From Eonycteris spelaea (taxonomy: Eukaryota > Chordata > Mammalia > Chiroptera > Pteropodidae): a DNA stretch of 64,000 nucleotides. Of the stretch, positions 34,831 to 47,397 are shown in pieces; within the stretch, counting starts at the first letter, position 1; the number at the start of each line of letters is the position of its first letter. The notes beneath the pieces are model-generated. The model worked only from the letters and a program-made list of their open reading frames with translations. It made no database searches and was not told the origin of the DNA. The translations under genes were made by a program, and so were the position numbers. Where the stretch lies: positions 6,615,501 to 6,679,500 of the forward strand of contig PUFA01000092.1 in the NCBI GenBank assembly GCA_003508835.1, given 5' to 3'.

Positions 34831-37554
34831 GAATTATATAACTAGAATCCAGGTTTAGTACTTTTCTTTGGGGTGTCAAAAAATGCTTTATGGGATGGAG
34901 CTAAAAAGAGATTGGGAATATGATATTTTCAACCCCAGTACTCTAATTCTTCCATGTTACTTGGCAAAGTACCCTGGCCAGAAAATGACCTTGCTTAGAG
35001 CTTTACACAACATTGCTTCACAGGCCTCAAAGTTGAGCCCAAGAGCCAGAGACCCTCACTGCTCTTCCAGCTCTGCAAAGAGATAAGTATCATAGAGTGG
35101 AGTCCTGGAGTCCATGGTGATTTTCTGACAAGGTTATTTGTTGGGGTAACATTGTTAGATCCAAAAATCAGAATCAGGTGATAACAGTTTTCATGTTGAA
35201 AATACAAACTAAAGACAAACTCAATCATCCAGACATTTAAAATGTAGGAATTAGGCAGGTGGTGACACTGGCAATGTGAAGCTTGTTCAAATCTTATTCT
35301 GAACGCTGAGGCATAATTTGAATCTTAACCATGACTATGGCTCACCAATTTTCCAAGTGTTTGCTTTCCATGTATATTTTGTGTCATCCTAGTCTGTTTA
35401 ACTCAAAAGACCTAATCCCACAAGATCACCTATAATTAGAGAGTGATGATGCATTCTTAGAAGACAAATATAGACACCATAGAGGCGATGCATCAGCAGT
35501 CTGAAAATAATTAATGCTTATCCTCGCAAAGCCACCTACACCAAGACACTTGGGAACAATTCACTATACCCATAATGTCATGATAGGATGGCAAAATCAT
35601 TTTTCTTATCTGCAGAAGTAGGTCACAGAAAGAACATTTGGCAAAAACCCCAAACCCCCCCCAAAAAAAAAAAACCAAGGAAAAAAAACCCAAAGTGGCC
35701 ATGAATGGGTTTTGTGGCAGACAGAATCTTTTCATTTTTCATCTCAATGCTAGACTTGATCATTGGTTCATTCTGTACTCTAATCATCTTCCTACACAGA
35801 GGACCAGAATGATGCTTTGGAATGCAGTACTTGGAGCACAGCAAAGAGCCCCATTTTCCAGAATACTGCTTCCAAATTGAATAACAAGAGCTCAGCATTT
35901 AAGGCAGCCACTAGTTCTTACTGTTGCCAGTTTATTTCCAATGACATAAAAATTAAAGCCATCATAAATCAGCACACCTATTAGGAGTCTGAGCTAGGCA
36001 ATGTATAGGCATAGAGGCTAAAGGTTATAGCATTTCTCAGCAAGCAACCTTTTAAATTCAGCATATGGCCCACATGTGGGATGGCATGTTATTTCCGCTG
36101 AGACTTCTGTTGTTTAACACAACAGTGAGACCTTGCGAAAATAATCTGAGCTATGTGCATTTCTCTAGGGCTGCTGCCTTCAACATAATAAATGCCTTTC
36201 CCAGTGAGGATGGAGAGGGTAGAAAAAGGGGGTGTACAGTAGCGGGAAGGGGTACCATGACATTCCATTGATAATTTTATAATCTCAGGAAACATCATCA
36301 TCAGAGGGCTGAAATCCACCTGCCCTAAAGCTTTGTCCTGTCATCGTTTAGAAAGGCTCGACATGCTTCCTATAGAAGCAGCTTTTTCCAATTACTGCTG
36401 CTGTCACCTTACAATCAGATACTTGGGCTCACTGACTGGCACTGGACGCTTTTCCTGTGGAACAGATAAAATGTCTCCAGGAAACCAGGCTTCTCTCCTA
36501 ACTATGCGCTCTCATTAACCTACACTTTTAAAGGAATTTGCTATGAATTCTAGTGAGGGCTGGAATTCACCCTTTGGTTGCAACTCAAGAGTTACTGATT
36601 TGGTGCAGTCCTTCCCCCTTCCCCCAAATGTACTAAAAAGTTTTCTTCCATCATTTTTAATTTTTCTTACTTTCTTCTTGCTATGAGCAATCCTATTTCA
36701 CTTGTCACAGAATGTGATCTTTTGTGTTCACTTTATCAGTTTTTATTCCTCTTAGTGTCATTAATGACCTTTGAGCTTAGTTAGTTATTTTATGCTTCTC
36801 CCTTCCACATTCGTCCTTATTTCCCCCCATAATTTAGCATTGAAGGACAATTTTATAATGAGTAAATTATAAAGTTGTGTCACAGTTCCCGTACGGACAA
36901 TCTCCTTCCTTGAGCTATTAAATTGGAAAATGTTTTTTTTTTTTAAAACATAAAGGCTTTGTTAAAACCAATGAGGTAAATGAGTCTTTTCTCAAAGAAG
37001 TGTATAATATTTACTTGTGGACTGAACAAAAGGGTATTTAGGAAATGAAATATAAAAACCCATATCAAGAGTTTTAAAGAGTTATGTGCAAAATTATACA
37101 ATATTTTGTGATGTAGACAATAAAGCCATCCTGGTGTAGAAGGCTATGGTTTTGCTTTCTGGATTCCGTCTTGCAGAATTCAGTTCATTTACACGTTGCA
37201 GAACGACCCGCTTTTCATCCATGCACGCATCCATGCAGCCATCCCTTTGGCGCTCATTGGGTTTCTCCAATGTGCCAGGCAGAGTTATAAATTGAAAGGT
37301 AATCCAAGTAAAAAGACACACAAAACCCAATCTTTTCATCCTGAGAAATACGTCAGTGTTTATCCTTTAACCTAGGCATGCCACTCACTTCAAAAATTAT
37401 CTCCTAAATGGTATTTACCTGCAGAGAGTGAAGAGGAGCAGTAACAGGAAACCTACCTGCAGAAGATTCGCTAAGGTAGATGTACTTTTACAGGACTCTG
37501 TAAAACTCATGCCTGTTTCGCTAGCTGTTAATTGGCGGCCCAATGGACATGCAG
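34831..37554. other. No recognisable element
   Basis: Unassigned sequence. A C/A-rich low-complexity patch lies at 35645-35692. Short frames at 35511-35898 are by-products of it. Confidence 0.45.
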
Positions 37555-37555
37555 C

Positions 37556-37795
37556 ACAGTGGGGGAAAAAAGGCTCTGGGACTTAATAACCTGGATGTGG
37601 ACTCTTGCTCTGTGGTTTGTTGCCTGTGTAGCTTTGACTTAGCCTCTCCGAGCCCCAGTTTCCTCCTGTGAAAAACAGAAATGGCTGCACCAGTCCCAAA
37701 CGGTGGTTACAATGGTTAAATTAGATAAAATCCACAATGTTTCTACAATTGTGTCTGTTGTGAAGTCGATGCTCAATAAATTGTAATTTTAGCAG
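37556..37795 (+). repeat. MIR
   Basis: GGCTCTGGGACTTAATAACCTGGATGTGGACTCTTGCTCTG, then TGTGTAGCTTTGACTTAGCCTCTCCGAGCCCCAGTTTCCTCC, and a tail with GATGCTCAATAAATTGTA. Nearly complete. Confidence 0.78.
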
Positions 37796-39896
37796 CATCA
37801 TTATCATGACTGGGGTTTACAGCTTGGAAGAAATAATTGCCCCAAATCAAGGAATTCTTTTTTTCTGAGTTCAAGGAGGCTGAGGAAACCTAGGTTGGAA
37901 ATTAGTGTACCCTTTGTATGAGCGCTGCCCTCGAGTTGTGCTCCTCCTACTTCTTCACCTAAGTACGTTTATCCATCATCTCCATATATGTCCCTCTACA
38001 TTAGCATCCCATTCACTGACCTGTCACCATGATCTTTTCCTCTGTTTGGCCAGACTTATTTCGACAAAGCTTAACTCAGACAAGTAGTTAACCACTTTAA
38101 ATGAGTCAAAGAAGGAAAGAGGATAAATCAACTTTCTTTGTGCTTAGAGATGGAAATGTAAGGAAGAGGATAAGGAAACAAGGGTCCAAAGCTTTAGAAG
38201 ACTCTCAAAAGTGTCAGTGAGCAACACGAAGTTAAAAGGGAGTGGACTGGGCAGGGCGAGAACGGAAAGACTGGTGTTTCTAGGCTGCTGCAGGTAGGAA
38301 GCTTCCCGTGCAGACTGGAGAGTGTGGGGTAGGGAGAAGCCGGTTGGCAGTGGACTCTGCTGTGTCACCTTGGCTACAAGCACAGTGGCTTTACTTTCCA
38401 CCTGCTTTCAAATCAGCGTTCTGCTCAATCTGCTGGAGGAAAGGCTTCTGCTGCTGAGAATGCGGGGATTGAAAACCACTGTTAGACCTCATCTTATAAA
38501 AAATCTCAACAAAGATGTGACACCCTTTGCCCATTAAAAAATAATTTATAGCACTCTGCCAAGAGTCCCTTCTCCTGTCTGTATCTGTTGCTGTTCTATC
38601 ACTTTCACGTTTAACAATCAAGACGTAAACTCTCGCTTTCTCGATATCTTCATGAATGCCTGGTGGTGGCAAGAACATGAGGACAAAGAACTGAAAGGGG
38701 CTAGGAAAAAAACCCTGAGTCCTTCTTTTCTCATTGTGAGAGGACAACGGAAATTACTTTTTCTGTTTCCCTGGTTTCTCACAGGATGATCTTTGTCCCC
38801 AAGGCCTAAGGTGCTGCTACAGATGGAACAGCAACCTCGAGTGGATTATCCACCTTTTTCTTTTTTTATAACCTGAGAAATGTTCTGCCCTCCAATTTCC
38901 TCAGACAAGAAAGAGTTGAGGGCACAGATTTAGAAACAAAAAGTTTTATGGAATGTTTGATACCAGAATGGGGAAAAATGAGAATGAGCAAAAAGCAATA
39001 AAGCTTGGAAAGCAATATGTTTGGTCATTTTCACCCAAAATTAGAACTTCATGCCCCTAAGACACAAGCCTAAATAATGTTGTTTGTGTTGCATTAACCT
39101 TAAGCTATCATACGGCAAAAGTAGATTACAGGAGATCACGAAAAAACAGTTATAATGTTAGCAGCAGCTAGCAGGAATATTTTGGCAAGCAATCATTCTT
39201 ACAGATTCAGTTATAAATGTCAGGATCGCAGTTTGAGTCTGTGTGAGTTCGTACATAATTCAAATACAAATATAAATGACCGCAAAAATAAGTACCATAC
39301 TGAAAAATGACCATCTCACAAGGCACTCATTTTGAGGTTTGATGTTTCTCTTCCTTTGCTTTTACCCCCTCACTGAAGGTGTTTATGAAGAATGGCAGAG
39401 ACCTGGGGTTGAAGGGGTGTTGAGCCATCAGCTGGTTGAACTCTACCACTCTCATTTTCTACAAGCACAACCATTTCTACTTGTCAATATGGTTCCCTAG
39501 AATTAAAAATTTTAAAGATAGTCTCTCATTGAATACTGAGGCCTATCTATACTCATCAATGTTCTGGGTGTTGTGAATTATATTAAAGTGTAAGATGATC
39601 CCATTTCAAGGAACTTATCTCATTGGAAACCCTGGACATACATTTAAGCAGCTGTCACTCATAATAAGTGATGGCAGTCAGAGAGAGGAACAAGGAAAAC
39701 TAGAACTTAATCCTATTGTCTTCTGTGGTATTCCTCACAGTACTAATATATGGTATATAAAACAGCTTGTTGAACAAGAGAGGTACAGATAACAGAACAC
39801 TGGGCTGGGAGATAAGAGGCCAGGTCTCTAATTTTAATAGAAGTGAATGTTTAGAATTAAAAATAGAAGGAGTAGTCACAGGGATAAAAGTAAAAA
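37796..39896. other. No recognisable element
   Basis: Unassigned. The 118-codon minus-strand frame at 38391-38747 is long for this base composition but has no recognised domain. Confidence 0.45.
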
Positions 39897-40115
39897 CCAT
39901 CTATTTAGCATTTATTATATTCTAAGTACTTCTCATATATTGACTTTGTCATTCAATACCCATAAGGTAAGCAATACTATTAATATACAGATGAATAAAG
40001 AGAGGGTTGGAGAAATGTTTTGCCTGAGGGCCCACAGCCAGCATGTGGAGGAGCTGAACTTTCATACTTTACCTGACTTATTTTTTAAGACCATGCTCCA
40101 AACTTCACCAAGTCC
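39897..40115 (-). repeat. MIR, reverse orientation
   Basis: AGCATTTATTATATTCTAAGTACTTC, AATACCCATAAGGTAAGCAATACTATTAATATACAGATGAATAAAGAGAGGGTTGGAGAAATG, CCCACAGCCAGCATGTGGAGGAGCTGAACTTTC (read in pieces) match antisense MIR order. Confidence 0.62.
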
Positions 40116-41220
40116 TGCCATTTCTGAGATTCTGTAGCTTTGTGTTCCCACCCCTATTATAACATCTTATTCGATTGTGAAGTAAAGCAAACTCATAAAG
40201 TATTTAGACATTTCTGCAGAAATTTTACTGATATCTAAGTATGTAATCAATTTCTACTTCTCACATTAATATATCTTAAATACTATTACTTTAGCATCTG
40301 TGAGACAACACAGCATACACATTGTATTTAGTTTCCAGAGGTTCATATCGAAGGCTGGCACATTCAGAATATACTAACTGGTAAATTATTTAGCTATTTT
40401 ATTTCACTCTGATGAATAGAACATTGAGTTGAATTTGAGCATTAGTATTATCAGTGAGTGAAAGAAGATACAAATCTGATAAAGATTAATGGTACTGTTC
40501 AAAGAAAATTATTGTAACACCTGTGTATTTCAGCTATATCCCTCCTCCCCATGCCAACTTAGTTTAGATTATTATATTATAGAAGGAACCTTTCGTTTCA
40601 TCTACCCAGCTTCCTGCACTTGCAGTAGCCCATAAGAAGTCAGACACTAAAGTTATTAAAAGTCGGTTTCTATGTACTGATATGAAAACTCTCACTGATG
40701 ATTGTAAAGAAAGGATACAAGGGGGCACTTAGAAAACTAGGGAAAGGCTAAGATTCTGCCTCAAAAATCCTGCTTTACCCCCTTTTCTAAAATATGTACA
40801 ACAAAATGACAGTTCAAAGTTAGAACTTTTTTCTAATTCTTATTTCCAGCATCGAAATGACTCAATTCTTATAAAGAAATCAATTTCCACTTTCTCCTGA
40901 GAGATTACAGAAGCTCCACTAGGAAGACAGAGGAGGGAAGGAAAGAGAAAGCAAGGTAGGCAAGACTAGTGCAAACAGAATTGCAACGAAGGCAGGAAAA
41001 AAAATGAAGTTAACTTCTTAGTTTTGGCAATAGTTTTATATTTCTCTTCAAGTCATTTTTCAAATTTCTGAAAGAACAAGGCTCATGTACTCTTCTACCA
41101 CAGACATAAAAGTAAAGGGTAAGGAAAACTCTTTACTTTCTGAATCTACTGCCACACAAACTCTTCACGAATCTGAGCGTTTTATGCTTACATACATGAC
41201 ACAGTGAAGGTATGGGTTTA
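40116..41220. other. No recognisable element
   Basis: Unassigned sequence without coding potential. Confidence 0.45.
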
Positions 41221-41375
41221 AAAAAATTTTTTTTAATTTTAATTTTTCTATTGGAGTTGACACTCAATATTACCCTATGCCAATGGTTTCAGACAATGGT
41301 TAGACTTCGGTAAAATCTATTAAGTGATCCACTCGACCAGTCCAGCACCCGCCTGGCACCACATATAAGGGGTAC
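41221..41375 (-). mobile_element. Severely 5'-truncated L1 3' UTR
   Basis: A T-rich start (antisense tail) leads into TATTGGAGTTGACACTCAATATTACCC and AAGTGATCCACTCGACCAGTCCAGCACCCGCCTGGCACC, the antisense of a 3' UTR type seen in laurasiatherian L1s. About 150 bp remain. Confidence 0.6.
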
Positions 41376-42764
41376 AAGTTTTATAAAGTCATTTTATAAA
41401 TAAGAAACACAGCTGAGTTTACTAGATAAAAAAGATAAAAAAAGACAAAAGCATTTTCAGAAAAGTTTCCTAGTTTAGCTTAGATAACTGAAGTATCATG
41501 GAAACATAAGGTTTGGCGTAACAGGATGACTTAATGAGATGGAAACTAGTGTACTGTCTCCTTTGCCGCTTTGGATTCATTCATAAAAGGATTATAGGAG
41601 AGTTTTCACTCTCTTCCCCTTCCCTCGAGCATAGAAAAGACAGAAGGATCTTTCTGAGCTTGAATCCTTGCTTCCCTTACCTCCTTGAGGCTACAGCTTC
41701 CAGTAGGCAAGGGAAGTTGGCCATCACAAAGGAGAAAGGATACTTCTTGAGATGCAAGTCAGGGGAGGGAGGGTTGATATGTTCCCAACTGAGGACGACT
41801 CACTGCTCCTTTTTTAGTGACTGGCCTTAGAAGGATCAAGACCCGAGCAGGCTGATGATTATAAGGATGCCAGTGGAGATCCTGGAGGCAGCAGCACAGG
41901 TCTCAATTACTAGCCTGGCACAGAGGGAGGCAAAACACTAGGGAAACTGCCTATATATGGATTTGGTTGAAGAGTATCTTCCCAGAAATTCTTTTCCTGA
42001 TTTTCCTGGACTGACAAAGACTCGCTACTTTAAGAGACTGAACTGACTGGTTATTTTAGGAGAAAGAATACTTGCTTGACAAAACACAGACATCATAGTT
42101 TCAATAACTATCCCAAACTGGCAAACGGGAAACAAGGCCATGCAAGAAAGGTTCACTGTAAACCTCACTACCTGAGAAACAGTATTTCAAACAGCACCAT
42201 ATGAAATTATGGTACTGAGAAAGTCACATTTTTTCAAGTCCCATCCATGATATTGAAGTTCAACTGGAAAAAAAATATATGTATTATTTTTAAAAGACAC
42301 CTTCATAGAGAGAAGTATATATTAACGCTATAACCAAATACCACACAGTTGGCTGAAGTTATGGGAGAGATGTGTCTTGAGATGAATTATGGAACAGAGG
42401 GGCTCCATGTCTAGCAATTAATCTCTAAAGTCCTTGGTCAAAGTTTCCCTTCTTGTCCAAGCTGACAAATGTGTTTAGGGGGTTTGATATTCAGAAAAAT
42501 CCTTAGGAGGTAGTCTAAGAGTAATTTTTCCCAGAGAAACACAAAGTAGTAAAGAAGGCAAGGTAAATGGCCTTCAGTATGCCTTTGATATGCTTATCCT
42601 TTTAATATAGTAACACCATGTTGACCTGAAAAAACAAAATTCAAATGGAAAGTTAAGATACATTACACATTTTGCTGCTTTCTAAAATAGCATTTCATTA
42701 AGCCTAAAAAGGTTTCATCAAGCATAATTTAACCTTTTCCTAATGATTTAAGGTCAACAGTATG
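41376..42764. other. No recognisable element
   Basis: Unassigned. A 98-codon plus-strand frame (41534-41830) has no known relatives. Confidence 0.45.
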
Positions 42765-42950
42765 AATTATCTATTAGCTACATAATCTTAGGCAAGTCAC
42801 CTAAACCTCTCTAAGCTTCAGTGGCCTCATCTTTACTATGTGAATGATAATATTTATTTTTAGAATAGTGATGGTGGATTAAATGAGATCTTCCCTGTAA
42901 AGCACTTAGCACAGTAGCAAAAGTCCTTTACATCATCAAAAAAAAAAAAT
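42765..42950 (+). repeat. MIR core and tail
   Basis: ATTAGCTACATAATCTTAGGCAAGTCACCTAAACCTCTCTAAGCTTCAGTGGCCTCATC, then GGATTAAATGAGATCTTCCCTGTAAAGCACTTAGCACAGTAGC. The head is lost. An A9 tract follows near 42940. Confidence 0.75.
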
Positions 42951-43384
42951 GGCAGCTACTGCAACTTTTAATAAATTTCCCTGCTCTTGACTGTGATCTA
43001 GAAAATTGGTTGACCTATGCATGAGTGTAACTTAATTTATGTGGTAATCTTATGTAATGTTATGTGGTAACTTCCACATAAGATTTAAAACTTTAAGAGA
43101 TTTATTTCTCTTTAGGAAAAAGATTTAACTCCTGTTTCTTCCAATATAGTAGACTTGATGTCAGGAGAAGCCCTCTCAGTCAGGAAGACTAAAATGCTAA
43201 CTAAATACTTGTTAAACTCTTTTAAACATGTAAGTGAATTGTCAGGAGAATAAGTGAATCATCTGAACTAGGAGAGTATCCTGGAGACTCTTGGTGAGCT
43301 ATGGCTGAAGAGTTTCTCTGAGGCCCCTGCCCATGCTTGAAGGTCTAGACTGTAGTGTGAGTTTTAAACTGTGGAATGCTGGGG
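42951..43384. other. No recognisable element
   Basis: Unassigned stretch between a MIR and an L1 fragment. Confidence 0.5.
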
Positions 43385-44575
43385 GTCAGAGGACAAACCT
43401 GGGGCCCTGCAGAATAGAAGGTTGGATCAGTAACCCTGAGATCCCTTTCCCTCCCCCACAGTGCATAAACTAGAAAAACAATCTGCCTTCTAGAGGCAGA
43501 CAGTGAGTGAGGCTATTCTTGCCTGCATCAGACTCTGGCATGGAGGGTGGGGAAAGGCATCCCTGACAATCCCCAATCACAAGCCTACCTTTGGGCATGT
43601 TTGGGATTAGAATTGACCCTATTTATGGGGTCTCCAAACAATTCTCTTTGCGGGAAGATATTCCCAACCCAGGCCTCAAAGAACTCCCACAGATAAAGTT
43701 CCCAGGAGAACACACATCATCACAAAATAACCCAATATAGGAGCAGGTCAAAAGAAACAACTTATATAACCAGACTTGCAAAACTGTAGGTATTTTAGTT
43801 ATGGAAGAATATGTAAGCATGTTTAAAGAAATAAAAAAGTATTAAAAGTATACAAATGTGAGACTTTCAAAAATGTACAGGCAGATTTAAAAAAGAACCA
43901 AACAGTACTTCTAGAAATAAAAAAATATCAAAATTGATATTAGAAATTTAACAGATAAGGCAAATATGAAATTGGATATCACTGAAGTAAGATTAGTGGT
44001 TAAGACTAAATAATAGTTGTGGTAGACTTAAAGAATATATTCTGAATATCTTTTACCAAAATTCTGAAAATGTAGATGAAACAGACAAAACCCTAGAAGA
44101 AGATAAATTATTGAAACTGATTTAAGAGGAAATAGAAAGAACTAATCAGCTGAAATATTTACCTCTGTTGAATCAGAGTTAAAAATTCTTGCAACTTAGA
44201 AAATACCAGTTTTACAAGTGATTTTATTAGCAGTAATTTTGATCTTACATAAAGTCTTCCAGAAACATAAAAAGAAACTCTGTCCAAGTCTATCAAAAAC
44301 TTGACACTAAAACCCCCAGAGACCGTATAATAAGAGAAAGTTACAAGCTTCTATCTCTTCTGAACATAAATGCAGATCATAAACAAAACACAGAGAACTT
44401 TGTATCATGACCAATTTGAGTTTAACTCAAGAATGTAAGTTAGTTTAACACTTGAAAATTATCTTAGGTAATTCACCATATTAAGAGATTCAAAGCAGAA
44501 AAAAAAATTGTGTTGAAAAAGCCTAGAGTCAAATGTAAAAAAAATAAATTTAAGCTTCGTAATACTCTTTGTAGG
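43385..44575 (+). mobile_element. Old L1 fragment with internal deletions
   Basis: 5' part: CAGGCCTCAAAGAACTCCCACAGA and ACAGTACTTCTAGAAATAAAAAAATATCAAAATTGATATTAGAAATTTAACAG resemble an L1 5' region/ORF1. 3' part: TTTGTATCATGACCAATTTGAGTTTAACTCAAGAATG and TAATTCACCATATTAAGAGATTCAAAG correspond to the ORF2 segment before the reverse-transcriptase active site. Everything between is shortened. Confidence 0.68.
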
Positions 44576-44717
44576 ACAATCACACCTTCAATGTATATTT
44601 GGTACTTCAAAATAGGTAAAGCAGTGCTAATTTTTTCTTAAGCAGAAATGTATACGCAAAAGCAGCATATAAAGAGAAGCCAAGCACAAAGAAAAGTCCA
44701 CAAACAGTAGACAATAA

Positions 44718-44880
44718 ACATAGTGTTCCTCATTTATTCAAAAATATTTACTGAGTCTCTACTATATGGTGAGGTGCTTACTTGATGAGATGGACAATAG
44801 TAAAAAACAAACAATAACAACAAAAACCACAACTAAAAAAGCACTAAAAAAGGAAAGACATGGCCCTTTTCTTGCAGAAC
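44718..44880 (-). repeat. L2 3' end
   Basis: CATTTATTCAAAAATATTTACTGAGTCTCTACTATATGGTGAGGTGC, then GGACAATAGTAAAAAACAAA and GACATGGCCCTTTTCTTGCAGAACTTATG, in antisense L2 order. An AACAA-rich expansion splits it. Confidence 0.65.
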
Positions 44881-44884
44881 TTAT

Positions 44885-45057
44885 GATTATTAATTGATAA
44901 AACAAAATACTTTGATAGAAAAGTAAATTGATATGAATATTCTGGAGAGTAATATGGCAAAATATATCAAAGGCCTAAAAATATTCATACCCTCTGGCCT
45001 AGGAAATAATTACAAATTTGGCAAAACTTATGCACAAGAATCTTTTCTCCAACACGA
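44885..45057 (+). mobile_element. L1ME 3' region, left part
   Basis: ATTCTGGAGAGTAATATGGCAAAATATATCAAAGGCC and TACCCTCTGGCCTAGGAAATAATTACAAATTTGGCAAAAC match late ORF2 of an old L1ME. The line breaks at the pseudogene and continues at 46901. Confidence 0.78.
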
Positions 45058-46900
45058 TTTTTTTTTTGTACAAAAAGTTGAATTTATTGTTAATGAAAAT
45101 TTAACAATAACTTTTAGTTTGTTTACACAGTTTCTAGTATTAGAAATTCAAAACACTATATTTTGCCTCTCAGCCCAATTGCACACACTTAAAAGTGATT
45201 AGGTATGTGTAAACATTGATTACCATTTACAGAATATTTTTAAAAAAATTCTTGCCAAAGCAGACATGAGCTTTATCCTTAAAATTACTGAATCTTTGCC
45301 TAAATTAAAAAAAAAAAATTAGGAACACATATTTCATCTTGTTCTGTATTTTAAAAATACGATCATTTGTTTCCTTTAAAATATTTTGATCCATTTATTC
45401 AAAAGTATTTTGAAGTTCAACTGTCCAATTTAAGGCACAATGTCAGCATTTCATAGTGTTTAAATTAAATAGTATCCTTGACTGTATGAGTGAGTCCTTG
45501 TTAGCCTGTTGGTCAGGCTTTTCTAAGATGTGAAATCTCATCTTTATTGGTCCAAATGAGCCCACTTAGAATGAGTCACACATCTGTCCAGCCGTGTTGT
45601 TGCCATGCATGGCCCTGCAGATATATCATCCAATGTTATTAACATCAGCTAGTCGACAATCCGTATCTGTCTTGTATAATGTTCAAGTAGACACATCTCC
45701 AGACATAGTCCCTTTTTCAATGCTGGCCTCAAAATTTGGTGTGCCACCAGTATAAACTGGTAAAAATTCTAGTGATACTTGTTCCCAAAGCTATATCCGT
45801 GGCACTTGTTAAGGATGTACCATTTGATGAACTTCAGACTGAAGATGTCCACACAACAGAGGGTGTCAGCTAATATGATCCTTCCCTCAGCATCAATGTC
45901 ATCAACTTGTGTGGTCTCCTAGCCTTGACTCCAATGACATCTCTTTACTTGTTGGCTTATGTCTGGGCTTATTTTCACAAAGAAGGGCAAACCTATTATA
46001 TTAAGTGGCAAGTTGAGCTTTGCAGCAGTCACAATGGCCAAAGTACAGCAGCTTCTCCCATGTCAGCCCTTATGAAGACATTATCTGCAAAGCCTTGTTA
46101 AGACTACCATCAGGGTCAAGGAAAATTCTCTGTGCACAAATACTAGTGGCATTCTACTTGCACTAAGGCTGCCCCTGCACTGAATTTCCAAGAGGACTGG
46201 AGGGTCATTACATCCTGTGGCCATACTTTAAAAAGATCCAATTTTTCCTTTTTCTCCCCAGGATTTACGTGTGACCTTGACCTCAGTTTTACTATTAGCA
46301 CTTTAGAGAGTCTTCCCAATAACTTTGTGAAAATATGGTAGGTATCACTTAGGAGGAGGCCAAGTTCTACCCAGAAGCACGCAGGACTCCTCTCTGCTTT
46401 CTGCCAGGCCTGCCAATTCCCACTTCACTGTAGCTGAGCAAATATAAGAGTTTTCTTTTTCTGCTTCAGCTCTTCATATTCATATAGACCAAGAAGTCCT
46501 CCTGCCACTACAGCCTGGGCATCTCCCCATTGGTTCTCCTCCACAGATAAGATCTCTTTGTCATGAAGCTACCTGTAGTCTGATGCAATAGCAACTCTGA
46601 TATTTTCTTTGCCTTCATTCTGGTTTTCCTGGTCATTTATTTCATCTGCCTTTTTGCCTAGGATAACAGGTTGCTGGGGAAGTCAGGATGCAGGCCATAA
46701 CAGGTTCATGTTTTGCCTGCCTTCAGAGGTTGTTCAGAATGATTACTTTTCTCTTGACTTTCCAGAAATCAATTTATCAAAATTATTTCCTATCCATATA
46801 AACTTCATTTCCTTTGGCATAGATTCCTAAAATAAGGTCTTTTGTCATGGTTGTGGTAGGGAGACCTTAGACCCAAAGATGCTTTCCACCCAGGCCCACA
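45058..46900 (-). pseudogene. LAP3: LAP3 processed pseudogene
   Basis: LAP3 is the M17 leucine aminopeptidase, a cytosolic two-metal enzyme that removes N-terminal residues. This intronless copy reads on the minus strand. It starts near 46890 (leader end, then ACCATGACAAAAGAC with the internal start at 46848). Recognisable pieces follow: NFDKLISGKSRE, GKKADEINDQEN, NEGKENIRVAIA, GDAQAVVAGGLLGLYEYEEL, KQKKK. The M17 signature appears as DIDAEGRI (45877-45900; parent NTDAEGRL), and EASIE, HYTRQ and LADVNNIG occur later. Coding similarity ends near 45472. A 3' UTR with an AATAAA signal (complement at 45083-45088) leads to an A10 tail (45058-45067). Frameshifts, stops and a decayed FDSGG metal-site line exclude function. 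It split an L1ME, leaving a degenerate 19-bp duplication. Confidence 0.94.
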
Positions 46901-47130
46901 GAGAGACTCTACTGCAGCACTGTTTACCGTCTTAAAGACAAGAAACAGCCTTAGAGTTCATACCAAATAGTCATACAAATGAATATTATGCAGCCATTAA
47001 ATATTATGTTTGCAAACCACATTCATGGTCAGGGAAACTGTTCACAAAGATGAAACATTAAGGGAAAGAAGCAAAATCAGTTCCATTCATGATTGAATAT
47101 CAAATAGATATTACAAATTATGGTTCATAA
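46901..47130 (+). mobile_element. L1ME 3' region, right part
   Basis: CTGCAGCACTGTTTACCGTCTTAAAGAC, AAATGAATATTATGCAGCCATTAAATATTATG and GAAACATTAAGGGAAAGAAGC continue the L1ME of 44885-45057 in register, with the LAP3 copy between them. The first 19 bp (46902-46920) are the right target-site copy. Confidence 0.78.
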
Positions 47131-47144
47131 TGATGGAAGTCAAT

Positions 47145-47397
47145 AGCTTAATTGTTAAAAGCACAGACTCTGGAATGAGATCTATGTCGGAATCTCACCT
47201 CTATCACTTACTAGCTTTGTAAACATGAACAACTTTTTGAATATTTCTGTGACTCAGTTTCCTCATGTAACAAATGTACATAATGTAATACTTATGTTAG
47301 GGGTTCCTGAAAAGACTAAATGAGTTGATACATATAAAGTACTTAGAAGAGTGACGATCATAAAACACTAAATATTAGGTGTTAGTATTATTAAATG
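47145..47397 (+). repeat. MIR, nearly complete
   Basis: TTAATTGTTAAAAGCACAGACTCTGGAATGAGATC, TATCACTTACTAGCTTTGTAAACATGAACAAC, GACTCAGTTTCCTCATG, AAATGAGTTGATACATATAAAGTACTTAGAAGAGTG and a TAGTATTATTA end. Confidence 0.82.

Noticed and set aside
45907..46101. Plus-strand frame inside the LAP3 copy
   Set aside because: Shadow of the pseudogene on the opposite strand.
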